This document shows positions 1 to 9,599 of a stretch of DNA of 64,000 bases, in pieces. Origin of the DNA: CASFRF01 sp031549345 (lineage in GTDB: Bacteria > Verrucomicrobiota > Lentisphaeria > Victivallales > Victivallaceae); NCBI GenBank assembly GCA_031549345.1, contig JAVBPY010000006.1, positions 62,001 through 126,000 of the forward strand. Reading direction: 5' to 3'. The position numbers and the translations under genes were made by a program. The notes under the pieces were generated by a model, which had not been told where the DNA came from, searched no databases, and worked only from the letters and a program-made list of their open reading frames with translations. The first letter of the stretch is position 1. Every line of letters starts with the position of its first letter.

Positions 1-2894
1 TGGCTCCGAACAACATCTTTTCGCCGGCGAACGGGAAACCGATCACCTCGCCGACGCAGGACATTACCCTTGGCTCATACTACATGACGTGCGAACCGCG
101 GAATAAGGAAAAGGCCAAGCTCTATCGCGATTACTTCGAAGTCCTGTACGCCCATGCGTCCGGATTCCTGAAGATTCACGACGCGGTGCGCATTCCCAAC
201 CCGGACCGGGGACGGGATACGCTCTATGGCGATAAGGAGAGCAAATTTATCCTCACCACGCCGGGCCGCTGTATCTTCAACGAAATCTGGGACCGCCGTC
301 TCGGCTTTTTCAACCAGACCGCGAAGAAAAAAGATCTCGGCGCGCTGGTCAGCAACTCCTATAAGATCGCCGGGCACGAGGATACGATCCGTTTGCTGGA
401 CGAGCTTAAGGCCCTGGGGTATGCGCACGCCACGCTGGCGGGTTTGTCCATCTCCATCGCCGACCTCCAGGTTCCGGAAACCAAAGAGGGGCTGATTGAC
501 GAAGCCCGTGGCGAAATCAACAAGGTTGTTGAGCAGTACAACAACGGCATCCTTACCGAAGGCGAGCGCCATAACAAGGTCATCGATATTTGGACACAGG
601 CCAGTAACGCGGTGGCGTTGGAGCTTTTCAGCCGTCTGGAAACGGCTTCGCGCCGGGGAGAAATCAACCCGGTTTACGCGATGCTCGACTCCGGCGCGCG
701 CGGAAGCAAGGACCAGATCCGTCAGCTCGCCGGTATGCGCGGACTGATGGCCAAGCCGTCGGGCGACATTCTCGAACGTCCGATTACATCCAACTTCCGC
801 GAGGGCCTCACGGTGTTGGAGTACTTCATTAGTACGCACGGTGCGCGCAAGGGGTTGGCCGACACCGCCCTTAAGACCGCCGACTCCGGGTACATGACCC
901 GCCGTTTGGTGGACGTGGCGCAGGATATTATCTGCCGCGAAGAAGATTGCGGCACCCTTAAAGGCGTCTGGGTCAGTGCGATTGTCGAAGGGGACGAGAA
1001 GATCCTTCCGCTCCGCGACCGTATTCTCGGACGTTTCAGCGCCCAGGATGTGCGTGACCCCGTCTACGACGATGGCCGTTTGCTTATCGGGCAGAACGAA
1101 GAGTTTACGCCGGATGCCGTCGAGTTGCTTGAGAAACGCGGCATCCAGAAGGTTCTTATCCGCTCGACACTCACGTGCGAAACACTTCGCGGCGTCTGTA
1201 TCCGTTGCTACGGCCGCAACCTGGCCAGCGACCGCACCGCCAAGATCGGCGATGCGCTGGGCATCATCGCGGCGCAGTCCATCGGTGAACCGGGAACGCA
1301 GTTGACGATGCGTACCTTCCACATCGGCGGAACCGCTTCGAGCGCATACAAACAACCGAAGATCACCGCCCGCAACGCGGGACGGATCAAGCTTTACAAC
1401 GTCCGCATGGTTAAGAACCAAAAGGGCCAGACGGTGGTGGTCAACAAGAACGGTTACGTCATCGTCTACGACGAAACGGCCGCCAAGGCCGCCGAAAAGC
1501 AGGCGCGCGAACGGGCCCGCGTCGAAGCCGAGATGATCGGCGCCACCTTCAATAAGGACTACGATTACTGGTCGGACGCCCTGACGGAAGCGGAGTTGGA
1601 CCGCTACGATCTTGAAGCGGGCGCCGTGCTCGAAAAGAAGGATGGCGACCGGGTCGGGCTCAACGAGCAGTTTGTAACCTGGGACCCGTACCATGTTCCG
1701 ATCATTATCGAAGAAGCCGGTCTGGTGGAGTTGCATGACCTTGTCGAAATGGTAACCTTGAGCCGCCAGAAGCGTGGCGGCGTTGAGGAAATCACCGTAA
1801 TGGAACACCGCGACGACCTGCACCCGCAGATTGTAATCAAGTCCCCCGCGGGAGAGTTGCTGGCGAACTACCCGCTTCCGGCGGGGGCGTTCCTGATGAC
1901 CAAGGCCGGCGCCAAGGTGACGCCGGGTATGGTGGTGGCGCGCGTTCCGCGTTCTTCGGCGAAGAACAAGGATATTACCGGCGGTCTTCCGCGAATTGCC
2001 GAGCTTTTCGAAGCGCGCATTCCGAAGGACGTCGCGGAAATCGCCCGCATCGACGGTGTCGTCGAGGTGGACAAGATTTCGCGCGGCCGCCGGCAGCTTG
2101 TGATCCGTGACCCGGAATCGGGATTGACGGAGGAGCACAACAACATCTCCGGCCACAAACACCTCACCGTGAGCAAGGGCGACTTTGTCCGCAAGGGGCA
2201 GAAGCTCACCGAGGGATCGGTGGTTCCGCACACGCTGTTGGAGATCTGCGGCATGTACGAGCTCCAGCGTTATCTTGTGGACGAGATTCAACTTGTGTAC
2301 CGTGCGCAGGGGGTGGAGATCAACGACAAGCACGTCGAGGTGATCATCCGGCAGATGATGCAGAAGGTCCGCATTACCGAATCGGGGAGTTCCGACTATC
2401 TTCCCGGCGAGCTCTTGGACCGGTCCGAATTCGACCGGATCAACCGTGAGATGCTCGACCAGGGCGGTCGTCCGGCGGAAGCCGAGCCGATCCTTCTGGG
2501 GATCACCAAGGCGGCGCTGGAGACGGACAGTTTCATTTCTGCGGCGTCGTTCCAGGACACCACGCGTATCCTGACCGAGGCATCCACCCTTGGAAAGCGG
2601 GACAGCCTGATCGGCTTCAAGGAAAACGTGATTACCGGGCACTTGATTCCGGCGGGAACGGGTACGGAAACGCTCCAGTCGGTGAAGCTCCGTTATCTCG
2701 GTACCGAGGTGGAGCCGGAACTTCCGCTGCTGGAAGTCGCACCCGAACGCACGGAGCGTTCCGAGCGCGCCGTTGACTGGGGCGATGACGATGCCGTGCA
2801 GAGCGACGATGAGTTTCTCCCCGACGAGGAACTTGTCGGCGAAGTCGATTTGGATTCCATGTCCGTGGAGGGTGGCGACGACGACGAAGTCTAA
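1..2894 (+). CDS. rpoC: DNA-directed RNA polymerase subunit beta' (3' part, 5' end outside window)
   Basis: Largest catalytic subunit of RNA polymerase, cut by the left edge. The frame is open from base 3, and the first visible residues (NNIFSPANGKPITSP) align just after the NADFDGD catalytic loop, so about the N-terminal third lies outside the window. The remaining ~963 residues hold the second zinc site (CGTLKG, then CETLRGVCIRCYGR near 1172-1215) and the bridge helix/trigger loop block (IAAQSIGEPGTQLTMRTFH, about 1265-1325). The C-terminus is strongly acidic and ends DDDEV. A hairpin terminator follows 23 bases after the stop, so the rpoBC transcript probably ends before rpsL. Identification is certain. 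Confidence 0.98.
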   Translation, partial: APNNIFSPANGKPITSPTQDITLGSYYMTCEPRNKEKAKLYRDYFEVLYAHASGFLKIHDAVRIPNPDRGRDTLYGDKESKFILTTPGRCIFNEIWDRRLGFFNQTAKKKDLGALVSNSYKIAGHEDTIRLLDELKALGYAHATLAGLSISIADLQVPETKEGLIDEARGEINKVVEQYNNGILTEGERHNKVIDIWTQASNAVALELFSRLETASRRGEINPVYAMLDSGARGSKDQIRQLAGMRGLMAKPSGDILERPITSNFREGLTVLEYFISTHGARKGLADTALKTADSGYMTRRLVDVAQDIICREEDCGTLKGVWVSAIVEGDEKILPLRDRILGRFSAQDVRDPVYDDGRLLIGQNEEFTPDAVELLEKRGIQKVLIRSTLTCETLRGVCIRCYGRNLASDRTAKIGDALGIIAAQSIGEPGTQLTMRTFHIGGTASSAYKQPKITARNAGRIKLYNVRMVKNQKGQTVVVNKNGYVIVYDETAAKAAEKQARERARVEAEMIGATFNKDYDYWSDALTEAELDRYDLEAGAVLEKKDGDRVGLNEQFVTWDPYHVPIIIEEAGLVELHDLVEMVTLSRQKRGGVEEITVMEHRDDLHPQIVIKSPAGELLANYPLPAGAFLMTKAGAKVTPGMVVARVPRSSAKNKDITGGLPRIAELFEARIPKDVAEIARIDGVVEVDKISRGRRQLVIRDPESGLTEEHNNISGHKHLTVSKGDFVRKGQKLTEGSVVPHTLLEICGMYELQRYLVDEIQLVYRAQGVEINDKHVEVIIRQMMQKVRITESGSSDYLPGELLDRSEFDRINREMLDQGGRPAEAEPILLGITKAALETDSFISAASFQDTTRILTEASTLGKRDSLIGFKENVITGHLIPAGTGTETLQSVKLRYLGTEVEPELPLLEVAPERTERSERAVDWGDDDAVQSDDEFLPDEELVGEVDLDSMSVEGGDDDEV

Positions 2895-2917
2895 GCTTTT
2901 CATGGAGCATCCGTCCG

Positions 2918-2957
2918 CCGCCGCGTAGAACGCGGCGGTGGGCGTTTTGACGTTTTT
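2918..2957 (+). terminator. Intrinsic terminator after rpoC
   Basis: A perfect 8-bp GC stem (CCGCCGCG / CGCGGCGG, loop TAGAA) is followed by two short T runs (2944-2947 and 2952-2957). It separates rpoBC from the str-type ribosomal operon, which has its own promoter just downstream. Confidence 0.85.
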
Positions 2958-2979
2958 TGGAAAAAATATGGAAAACAAC

Positions 2980-3008
2980 TTGTAAAATACCACTTTGCAC
3001 GTTATCTT
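2980..3008 (+). promoter_or_regulatory. Predicted sigma70 promoter for rpsL operon
   Basis: TTGTAA (2980-2985), a 17-base spacer and TATCTT (3003-3008), about 75 bases before the rpsL start. The -10 region TATCTTATGAA is repeated exactly in front of the tRNA-Gln gene (15493), which supports its use. Predicted from sequence only. Confidence 0.6.
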
Positions 3009-3083
3009 ATGAATCCGTAAGTGCATTGTGTTAAAAAACAAATAAGTGATACAACGAAAAATCAGGAAAATCAGGACGTTTCT

Positions 3084-3497
3084 ATGCCGACAATCAACCA
3101 ATTGGTGCGTTTCGGACGCGAAGACAAGACCAAGAAAAGCAAATCACGCGCGTTGAGCGCCTGTCCCCAGCGCCGTGGCGTCTGCCTCCAGGTGACCACC
3201 CGTACGCCGAAGAAACCGAACTCGGCGTTGCGCAAGATCGCCCGCGTGCGTCTGACCAACGGTCAGGAAGTTACCGCCTACATCGGCGGCGAAGGCCACA
3301 ACCTTCAGGAGCACTCGGTGGTTCTGGTCAAGGGCGGCCGCGTGCGCGACCTTCCCGGCGTTCGCTACCACATTGTTCGCGGCGCGCTGGATAGCCTCGG
3401 CGTGGACAAGCGTCGGCAGAGCCGTTCCAAGTATGGCGCCAAGCGTCCGAAGCCGGGCCAGCCCGCCGCTCCGGTCAAGGGTGGCAAGAAGAAGTAA
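3084..3497 (+). CDS. rpsL: 30S ribosomal protein S12
   Basis: S12 of the small-subunit decoding centre, 137 residues. Seen: the N-terminus MPTINQLVRFGRE, the decoding loop TPKKPNSALRK with the conserved lysines, and VVLVKGGRVRDLPGVRYH with the second lysine. Lysines at both sites are the usual streptomycin-sensitive form. The reading frame is open further upstream, but the family always begins MPTINQL, and a weak AGGA lies about 8 bases before this ATG. After the usual end (KYGxKRPK) there is an extra lysine-, proline- and alanine-rich tail of about 13 residues. It is first gene of the str-S10 transcript. Confidence 0.97.
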   Translation: MPTINQLVRFGREDKTKKSKSRALSACPQRRGVCLQVTTRTPKKPNSALRKIARVRLTNGQEVTAYIGGEGHNLQEHSVVLVKGGRVRDLPGVRYHIVRGALDSLGVDKRRQSRSKYGAKRPKPGQPAAPVKGGKKK

Positions 3498-3591
3498 ACC
3501 GGGCGCGGCTCCGCGCCGCCAGACCGTCGTTCCCGTCAGCGGATGTGAGAACGGCGGTTTCTTGTGAAGAATCAATTTTAAGGATTGCACT
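3498..3591 (+). promoter_or_regulatory. rpsL-rpsG spacer with two hairpins, possible S7 control site
   Basis: Two potential RNA hairpins occupy the spacer. The first is a 6-bp stem GGCGCG/CGCGCC with loop GCTC (3502-3517). The second is a 10-bp stem (3523-3532 with 3549-3558) with one G-U pair and a 16-base loop, followed by TTTCTTG. In E. coli the equivalent spacer is the S7 autoregulatory binding site; assigning that role here is inference, and partial attenuation is an alternative. The rpsG ribosome binding site AAGGA follows at about 3580. Confidence 0.4.
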
Positions 3592-4062
3592 ATGAGAAGA
3601 CGCAGTATTGTGAAGCGGGAGCTGATTCCCGATGCCAAGTACAACAGCGAACTTGTCGCCCGGTTGATCAACACGGTTATGACCAGCGGCAAAAAGGCGA
3701 CGGCGCAGCGGATTGTTTACGGCGCGTTTGAGCTGATGGAAGCCAAGCACCCCCAGAAGGGCGCGTTGGAGGTTTTCATTCAGGCGCTGGAGAATGTGAA
3801 GCCCAAGCTCGAAGTGAAGAGCCGCCGCGTCGGCGGGGCCACCTACCAGGTTCCGATCGAAGTGGAGCCCGAGCGCCAGGTCGCTCTCGCGATGCGTTGG
3901 ATTACCTCCTATTCCCGCGGCCGCAAGGGACGTTCGATGCAGTCCTCGCTGGCCGGCGAATTGCTGGACGCGTTCGATAACACGGGCTCCTCGATCAAGA
4001 AGAAAGAGGACACCTTTAAAATGGCGCAGGCGAACAAGGCCTTCGCGCATTACAGGTGGTAA
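3592..4062 (+). CDS. rpsG: 30S ribosomal protein S7
   Basis: Primary 16S rRNA-binding protein that nucleates the 30S head, 156 residues, the normal length. Seen: MRRRSIVKRELIPDAKYNS at the start, the central GALEVFIQALENVKPKLEVK segment and VGGATYQVPIEV, then RGRKGRSMQ with the basic loop, ending KAFAHYRW. An AAGGA ribosome binding site sits 8 bases before the ATG. Its TAA stop overlaps a potential fusA ATG (4062), and the end of this gene carries the AGGTGG that serves fusA, so translation of S7 and EF-G is probably coupled. Confidence 0.98.
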   Translation: MRRRSIVKRELIPDAKYNSELVARLINTVMTSGKKATAQRIVYGAFELMEAKHPQKGALEVFIQALENVKPKLEVKSRRVGGATYQVPIEVEPERQVALAMRWITSYSRGRKGRSMQSSLAGELLDAFDNTGSSIKKKEDTFKMAQANKAFAHYRW

Positions 4063-4067
4063 TGGCC

Positions 4068-6188
<2,121 letters not shown>

Positions 6189-6189
6189 A

Positions 6190-6513
6190 ATGGCCAGCGA
6201 CAAAATGCAGCGCATTCGGATCCGGCTCCAGGCCTTTGAGCATCGGATTCTGGATCAGTCGGTCAACGACATCCTCGAGACCGCGAAACGCACCGGCTCC
6301 ATGGTGGCCGGCCCGGTTCCCCTGCCCACCCGCATCGAGCGGTGGACGGTCAACCGTTCCCCCCACGTGGACAAGAAGTCCATGGAACAGTTTGAAATCC
6401 GCACCCACAAACGGATGATGGACATCATCAATCCGTCGGCGAAGACGATTGACGAGCTTAAGAAGCTCAATCTTCCCGCCGGAGTGGATATTGCGATCAA
6501 GATCGGAGTCTGA
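6190..6513 (+). CDS. rpsJ: 30S ribosomal protein S10
   Basis: S10 of the 30S head, also the NusE transcription antitermination factor; 107 residues against the usual 102-105. Seen: QRIRIRLQAFEHRILDQS at the start, TGSMVAGPVPLPTR (the loop reaching the 30S core), the RSPHVDKKSMEQFEIRTHKR core and a C-terminus ending VDIAIKIGV. The start lies one base after the fusA stop, with GGAG upstream inside fusA. Here str and S10 operons are fused: tufA is not found between fusA and rpsJ. Confidence 0.97.
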   Translation: MASDKMQRIRIRLQAFEHRILDQSVNDILETAKRTGSMVAGPVPLPTRIERWTVNRSPHVDKKSMEQFEIRTHKRMMDIINPSAKTIDELKKLNLPAGVDIAIKIGV

Positions 6514-6597
6514 CCCCCGTTTGGGATCAGGGAGCTCCGGGATACCGCCGCCCGCCACCGATTGCGGGCGTGTATCTAAAAAGCGAAGGAGAAGCAG

Positions 6598-7239
6598 ATG
6601 AAGGGTTTAATCGGTAAGAAGGTCGGAATGACGCAAGTCTACGACGAGACAGGCAAAGTGGTCCCCGTTACGGTGATCCAGGCCGGTCCGTGCGTGGTTG
6701 TTGACGTCAAGACCAAAGAGCGCGATGGATATTCGGCGCTCCAGTTGGGCTTCGGCGCCCGCAAAGCCAAGAATGTGACCAAGGCTGTGCAGGGACATTG
6801 CGCCAAAGCGAATTGCGAAGGGATGTTTCCGTCGATTCTGCGCGAATTCCGCCAGGATGCGGACTCCGAACTGACGGCGGGAACGGTGCTTCAGGCAGAC
6901 GTTTTTGCGGCCAAGGAGTATCTGGACATCACCGGAACGACCAAAGGTCGCGGTTTCCAGGGCGTTGTGAGACGTCATGGTTTCGGCGGCGGTCGCGCCA
7001 GCCACGGCGGCGGTTGGACCCGTAAACCGGGTTCGGTCGGTTGCCGCGAATGGCCGGGCAACGTGATTAAGGGCAAGCGTATGCCCGGACAAATGGGCGC
7101 GGATCGCCGGACGATACAGAATTTGCAGATCGTTCGCGTGATGCTTGAGGACGGGGTTATCCTGGTCCGCGGCGCGGTTCCCGGTCCGAACGGCGGCACG
7201 CTGCTGTTGCGCGAAGCCATCAAACGGCGCGCCAAGTAA
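6598..7239 (+). CDS. rplC: 50S ribosomal protein L3
   Basis: L3 binds 23S rRNA near the peptidyl-transferase centre and starts 50S assembly; 213 residues, family length. Seen: GLIGKKVGMTQVYDETGK at the N-terminus, the central extension with GRGFQGVVRRHGF and GGGRASHGGG (the loop that reaches toward the A site), and RMPGQMG. A good ribosome binding site (AAGGAGAAGC) precedes the ATG. The 84-base spacer before it contains a 7-bp hairpin (CGCCCGC/GCGGGCG). Confidence 0.97.
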   Translation: MKGLIGKKVGMTQVYDETGKVVPVTVIQAGPCVVVDVKTKERDGYSALQLGFGARKAKNVTKAVQGHCAKANCEGMFPSILREFRQDADSELTAGTVLQADVFAAKEYLDITGTTKGRGFQGVVRRHGFGGGRASHGGGWTRKPGSVGCREWPGNVIKGKRMPGQMGADRRTIQNLQIVRVMLEDGVILVRGAVPGPNGGTLLLREAIKRRAK

Positions 7240-7254
7240 GGATAGGTGAACATT

Positions 7255-7887
7255 ATGTCAAAAGTTTTGGATATACTTGATTGCCAGGGCGCACGTGTCG
7301 GTGAATACACGATTCCCGATGGGGTGCTGGAACTGGAAAAGGGCGAGCAGGCCCTCCACGACGCGGTTGTCGCCTTCATGGCCGGCCAGCGTGCCGGAAC
7401 CGCCTGCACGAAGACGCGCGGCGAAGTGCGCGGCGGCGGCGCCAAGCCGTTCCGTCAGAAAGGCATGGGCCGTGCCCGCGCCGGAAGCACCCGTTCGCCG
7501 ATCTGGGTTGGCGGCGGTACGACATTCGGTCCGCGCCCGCGCAGTTTTGCGAAGAAGGTCAATAAAAAAGTGATGCAGCTTGCGTTGCGCCGTGCGTTTT
7601 CCGAACGCATTGTCGATGGCGACGTGGTGGTTGTTGACAACTTTTGTGTTGCCGATCACAAGACCAAGAGTGCGATTGCGGTGCTCGCGAAGCTGAATCT
7701 GGCGGACAGCCGCTCGGTTCTTCTTTCGATGAACACGTACGAGCCGAGCGTCGACTGCGCGACGGGCAATTTGCCGGGCGTGCTCTTGAGCGAGGTTTCC
7801 GGGATCAACGTCTACGATTTGATGTACTTCCGGAAGTTGTTGTTCACCAAGGAGGCGCTGGACGCTTTCATCGGCCGGCTGGCCTGA
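7255..7887 (+). CDS. rplD: 50S ribosomal protein L4
   Basis: L4 lines part of the nascent-peptide exit tunnel; 210 residues. Seen: the central tunnel loop with TRGEVRGGGAKPFRQKGMGRAR and TRSPIWVGGGTTFGPRPRS (split here into two motifs), and KVNKKVMQLALRRA. An in-frame GTG lies at 7246, but ATG 7255 is preferred because AGGTG ends 6 bases before it. The gene sits 15 bases after rplC. In enterobacteria L4 represses its own operon through the S10 leader; no equivalent leader structure is evident here, since rpsJ directly follows fusA. Confidence 0.96.
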   Translation: MSKVLDILDCQGARVGEYTIPDGVLELEKGEQALHDAVVAFMAGQRAGTACTKTRGEVRGGGAKPFRQKGMGRARAGSTRSPIWVGGGTTFGPRPRSFAKKVNKKVMQLALRRAFSERIVDGDVVVVDNFCVADHKTKSAIAVLAKLNLADSRSVLLSMNTYEPSVDCATGNLPGVLLSEVSGINVYDLMYFRKLLFTKEALDAFIGRLA

Positions 7888-7903
7888 AAGAGGAGCGAAA
7901 AAA

Positions 7904-8185
7904 ATGAAAACTTCCTTTGATTTGATTATCGCGCCGTTGGCGACCGAAAAAAGCAATGGCCTTGTCGCCATGCAGAAGTACGTCTTCAAGGTGCATCCGG
8001 ATGCCGGTAAGATCGAAATCGGCCGCGCGGTCGAAGAGCTCTTCAAGGTTAAAGTCAAATCGGTCAACATCATGAACTATTTCGGCAAGCCCAAGCGCGC
8101 CGGTCGTTCGATGAAGATGGGCCGCCGTTCCGATTGGAAAAAGGCGGTGATCACGTTGTCCGAAGGGACCATTGAAATTATTTAA
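7904..8185 (+). CDS. rplW: 50S ribosomal protein L23
   Basis: L23 sits at the tunnel exit and docks trigger factor and SRP; 93 residues, normal size. Seen: the start MKTSFDLIIAPLATEKSN, the KYVFKVHPDAGKIEIGRAVE strand-helix and the loop KPKRAGRSMKMGRRSDWKKA, ending TIEII. A strong site (AGAGGAGCG) is placed before the ATG. It is 16 bases downstream of rplD. A 7-bp hairpin overlaps its stop codon (8184-8200). Confidence 0.96.
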   Translation: MKTSFDLIIAPLATEKSNGLVAMQKYVFKVHPDAGKIEIGRAVEELFKVKVKSVNIMNYFGKPKRAGRSMKMGRRSDWKKAVITLSEGTIEII

Positions 8186-8200
8186 GGCGCGTTGCGCCTT
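8184..8200 (+). promoter_or_regulatory. Small hairpin across the rplW stop codon
   Basis: Perfect 7-bp inverted repeat AAGGCGC/GCGCCTT with loop GTT, starting within the rplW TAA and ending just before the rplB ribosome binding site (AGAGG). There is no T tract, so it is not a classic terminator; it could modulate rplB translation or mRNA stability. Function is inference. Confidence 0.4.
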
Positions 8201-8214
8201 CAAGAGGTAAAAAT

Positions 8215-9042
8215 ATGGCGGTAAAAACTTTCAGCCCCACGACTCCTTCGCGGCGTAACATGGCGAACTTGGATTACTCCGAGATCACCAAGTCCACGCC
8301 GGAGAAGCGGCTCGTCAAGGGCAAATCTGCTACCGGCGGCCGTAACAACTACGGCCGCACCACGACACGTTTCCGGGGCGCCGGCAACAAGCGTCGTTAC
8401 CGGTTGATCGATTTCCTGCGCAACAAGGATGATATTGCGGCGAAGGTGATCGCGATCGAATACGACCCGAACCGTTCTTCCAACATCGCGCTGATCTGCT
8501 ATGCGGACGGCGTGAAGGCGTACATCCCGGCTTTGGTCGGCATGAAGGTCGGCGATGTTGTGATGAACGGCCCCAAGGCCGAACTCAAGCCGGGCAACTG
8601 CAAAGCCATCAAGGATATTCCCGTCGGCCTGACGCTTTGCTGCATTGAACTGCAGCCGATGCGCGGTGCCAAGATGGTGCGTTCCGCCGGCCAGACCGCG
8701 GTTCTCCGCGGCAAGGACGAGCACTACGCCCAGATCAAATTGCCCTCCGGCGAAGTTCGCCTGGTCAACGTGGATTGCCGCGCGACCATCGGGCAGATCG
8801 GGAACCTTGAGCACATGAACGTCAAGCTCGGTAAAGCCGGTAAGAAACGTTATCTCGGATTCCGCCCGCACGTTCGCGGCGTGGCGATGAACCCGGTTGA
8901 CCATCCGATGGGCGGAGGCGAAGGAAAAACCTCCGGCGGCGGCCATCCTGTTTCGCCCTGGGGCGTCCTCGCCAAGGGCAAGCGTACCCGGCATCCGAAG
9001 AAGACTTCGAGCAAATTCATCGTTGAACGGAGGAAGAAGTAA
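8215..9042 (+). CDS. rplB: 50S ribosomal protein L2
   Basis: L2 bridges the subunits and is needed for peptidyl-transferase assembly; 275 residues, normal length. Seen: N-terminal KTFSPTTPSRRNM, the RNA-binding fold GGRNNYGRTTTRFRGAG, RRYRLIDFLR, and the C-terminal NPVDHPMGGGEGKTSGGG with the conserved histidine near the peptidyl-transferase centre. Its TAA overlaps the rpsS ATG by one base (TAATG), suggesting coupled translation. Confidence 0.98.
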   Translation: MAVKTFSPTTPSRRNMANLDYSEITKSTPEKRLVKGKSATGGRNNYGRTTTRFRGAGNKRRYRLIDFLRNKDDIAAKVIAIEYDPNRSSNIALICYADGVKAYIPALVGMKVGDVVMNGPKAELKPGNCKAIKDIPVGLTLCCIELQPMRGAKMVRSAGQTAVLRGKDEHYAQIKLPSGEVRLVNVDCRATIGQIGNLEHMNVKLGKAGKKRYLGFRPHVRGVAMNPVDHPMGGGEGKTSGGGHPVSPWGVLAKGKRTRHPKKTSSKFIVERRKK

Positions 9043-9308
9043 TGCCCAGATCGATCAAAAAAGGCCCCTTCATCGACGCTCATTTGATGGAGAAGGTCGA
9101 AAAGATGCCCAAAGGCAACAAAAAGGCGATCCAGACATGGTCGCGTCGTTCGATGATTATTCCGGATTTTGTCGGACACACATTCAATGTGCATAACGGC
9201 AAATCGTTTGTGGCGGTGTTCGTGACCGAAAATATGGTCGGACACAAGCTCGGCGAATTTTCCCCGACCCGTGTCTTCAAAGACCACGGCGTCGTCTCCG
9301 GTAAGTAA
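9042..9308 (+). CDS. rpsS: 30S ribosomal protein S19
   Basis: S19 of the 30S head, contacts S13 and the A-site finger; 88 residues, normal size. Seen: PRSIKKGPFIDAHLMEKVEK, TWSRRSMIIPDFVGHTFNVH, and GHKLGEFSPTRVFKDH. It overlaps rplB by one base. In nearly all bacteria rplV and rpsC come next; here a strong terminator follows 14 bases later and the downstream genes are unrelated, so the S10 cluster is broken at this point. Confidence 0.97.
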   Translation: MPRSIKKGPFIDAHLMEKVEKMPKGNKKAIQTWSRRSMIIPDFVGHTFNVHNGKSFVAVFVTENMVGHKLGEFSPTRVFKDHGVVSGK

Positions 9309-9322
9309 TCGGATTCACTCTG

Positions 9323-9357
9323 AAGCCCGGTACGCGTTTTGCGTACCGGGCTTTTTT
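9323..9357 (+). terminator. Strong intrinsic terminator after rpsS
   Basis: Perfect 13-bp stem AAGCCCGGTACGC / GCGTACCGGGCTT with loop GTTTT, merging into a T run (9352-9357). Ends the rpsL-rpsS transcript. Confidence 0.95.
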
Positions 9358-9444
9358 ACTTGCCGCGCCAACGTTCTCCGCCCTGGCGCAATAAAGCGTC
9401 GCATATTGGGGACCGCGCCCCCTCACCCCCTGCCGACGTTCGGC

Positions 9445-9480
9445 CTCGGCGCCTTGTGGCGCAACAGGGCATGGAAGCCT
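9445..9480 (+). repeat. Dispersed intergenic repeat, copy A
   Basis: A GC-rich non-coding stretch whose first 26 bases (beginning CTCGGCGCCTTGTGGCGCAA) match 22 of 26 positions without gaps to 20385-20410, in another intergenic region; over 36 bases the match is 28. Both copies follow a C-rich run. The gap 9358-9529 holds no gene I can support apart from this and a 6-bp hairpin near 9364. Nature unknown. Confidence 0.4.
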
Positions 9481-9529
9481 CTTCCACGCAAATATTTCTG
9501 AAATTTTTTCTGTTTACAACTCTGTATAC

Positions 9530-9558
9530 TTGAAAGAGTTGTACCGTCGGATTATTGT
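9530..9558 (+). promoter_or_regulatory. Predicted promoter of the accessory island operon
   Basis: TTGAAA (9530-9535), 17 bases, TATTGT (9553-9558). The predicted transcript start (about 9565) excludes upstream in-frame codons of the next gene and supports its ATG at 9600, which has GGAGGC in front. Confidence 0.6.
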
Positions 9559-9599
9559 ACGGCAAACACGGTTTATTCTTGATTTGCGGAGGCGACGGC

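Noticed and set aside
75..3101. A 1008-codon open frame on the minus strand across rpoC
   Set aside because: It is the mirror of rpoC codon bias (GC-rich third positions); the translation has no recognisable domain, while the plus strand encodes unmistakable RpoC.
9358..9530. Small plus-strand open frames after the rpsS terminator
   Set aside because: No ribosome binding site, composition of non-coding DNA, and they run through a repeat and a promoter.
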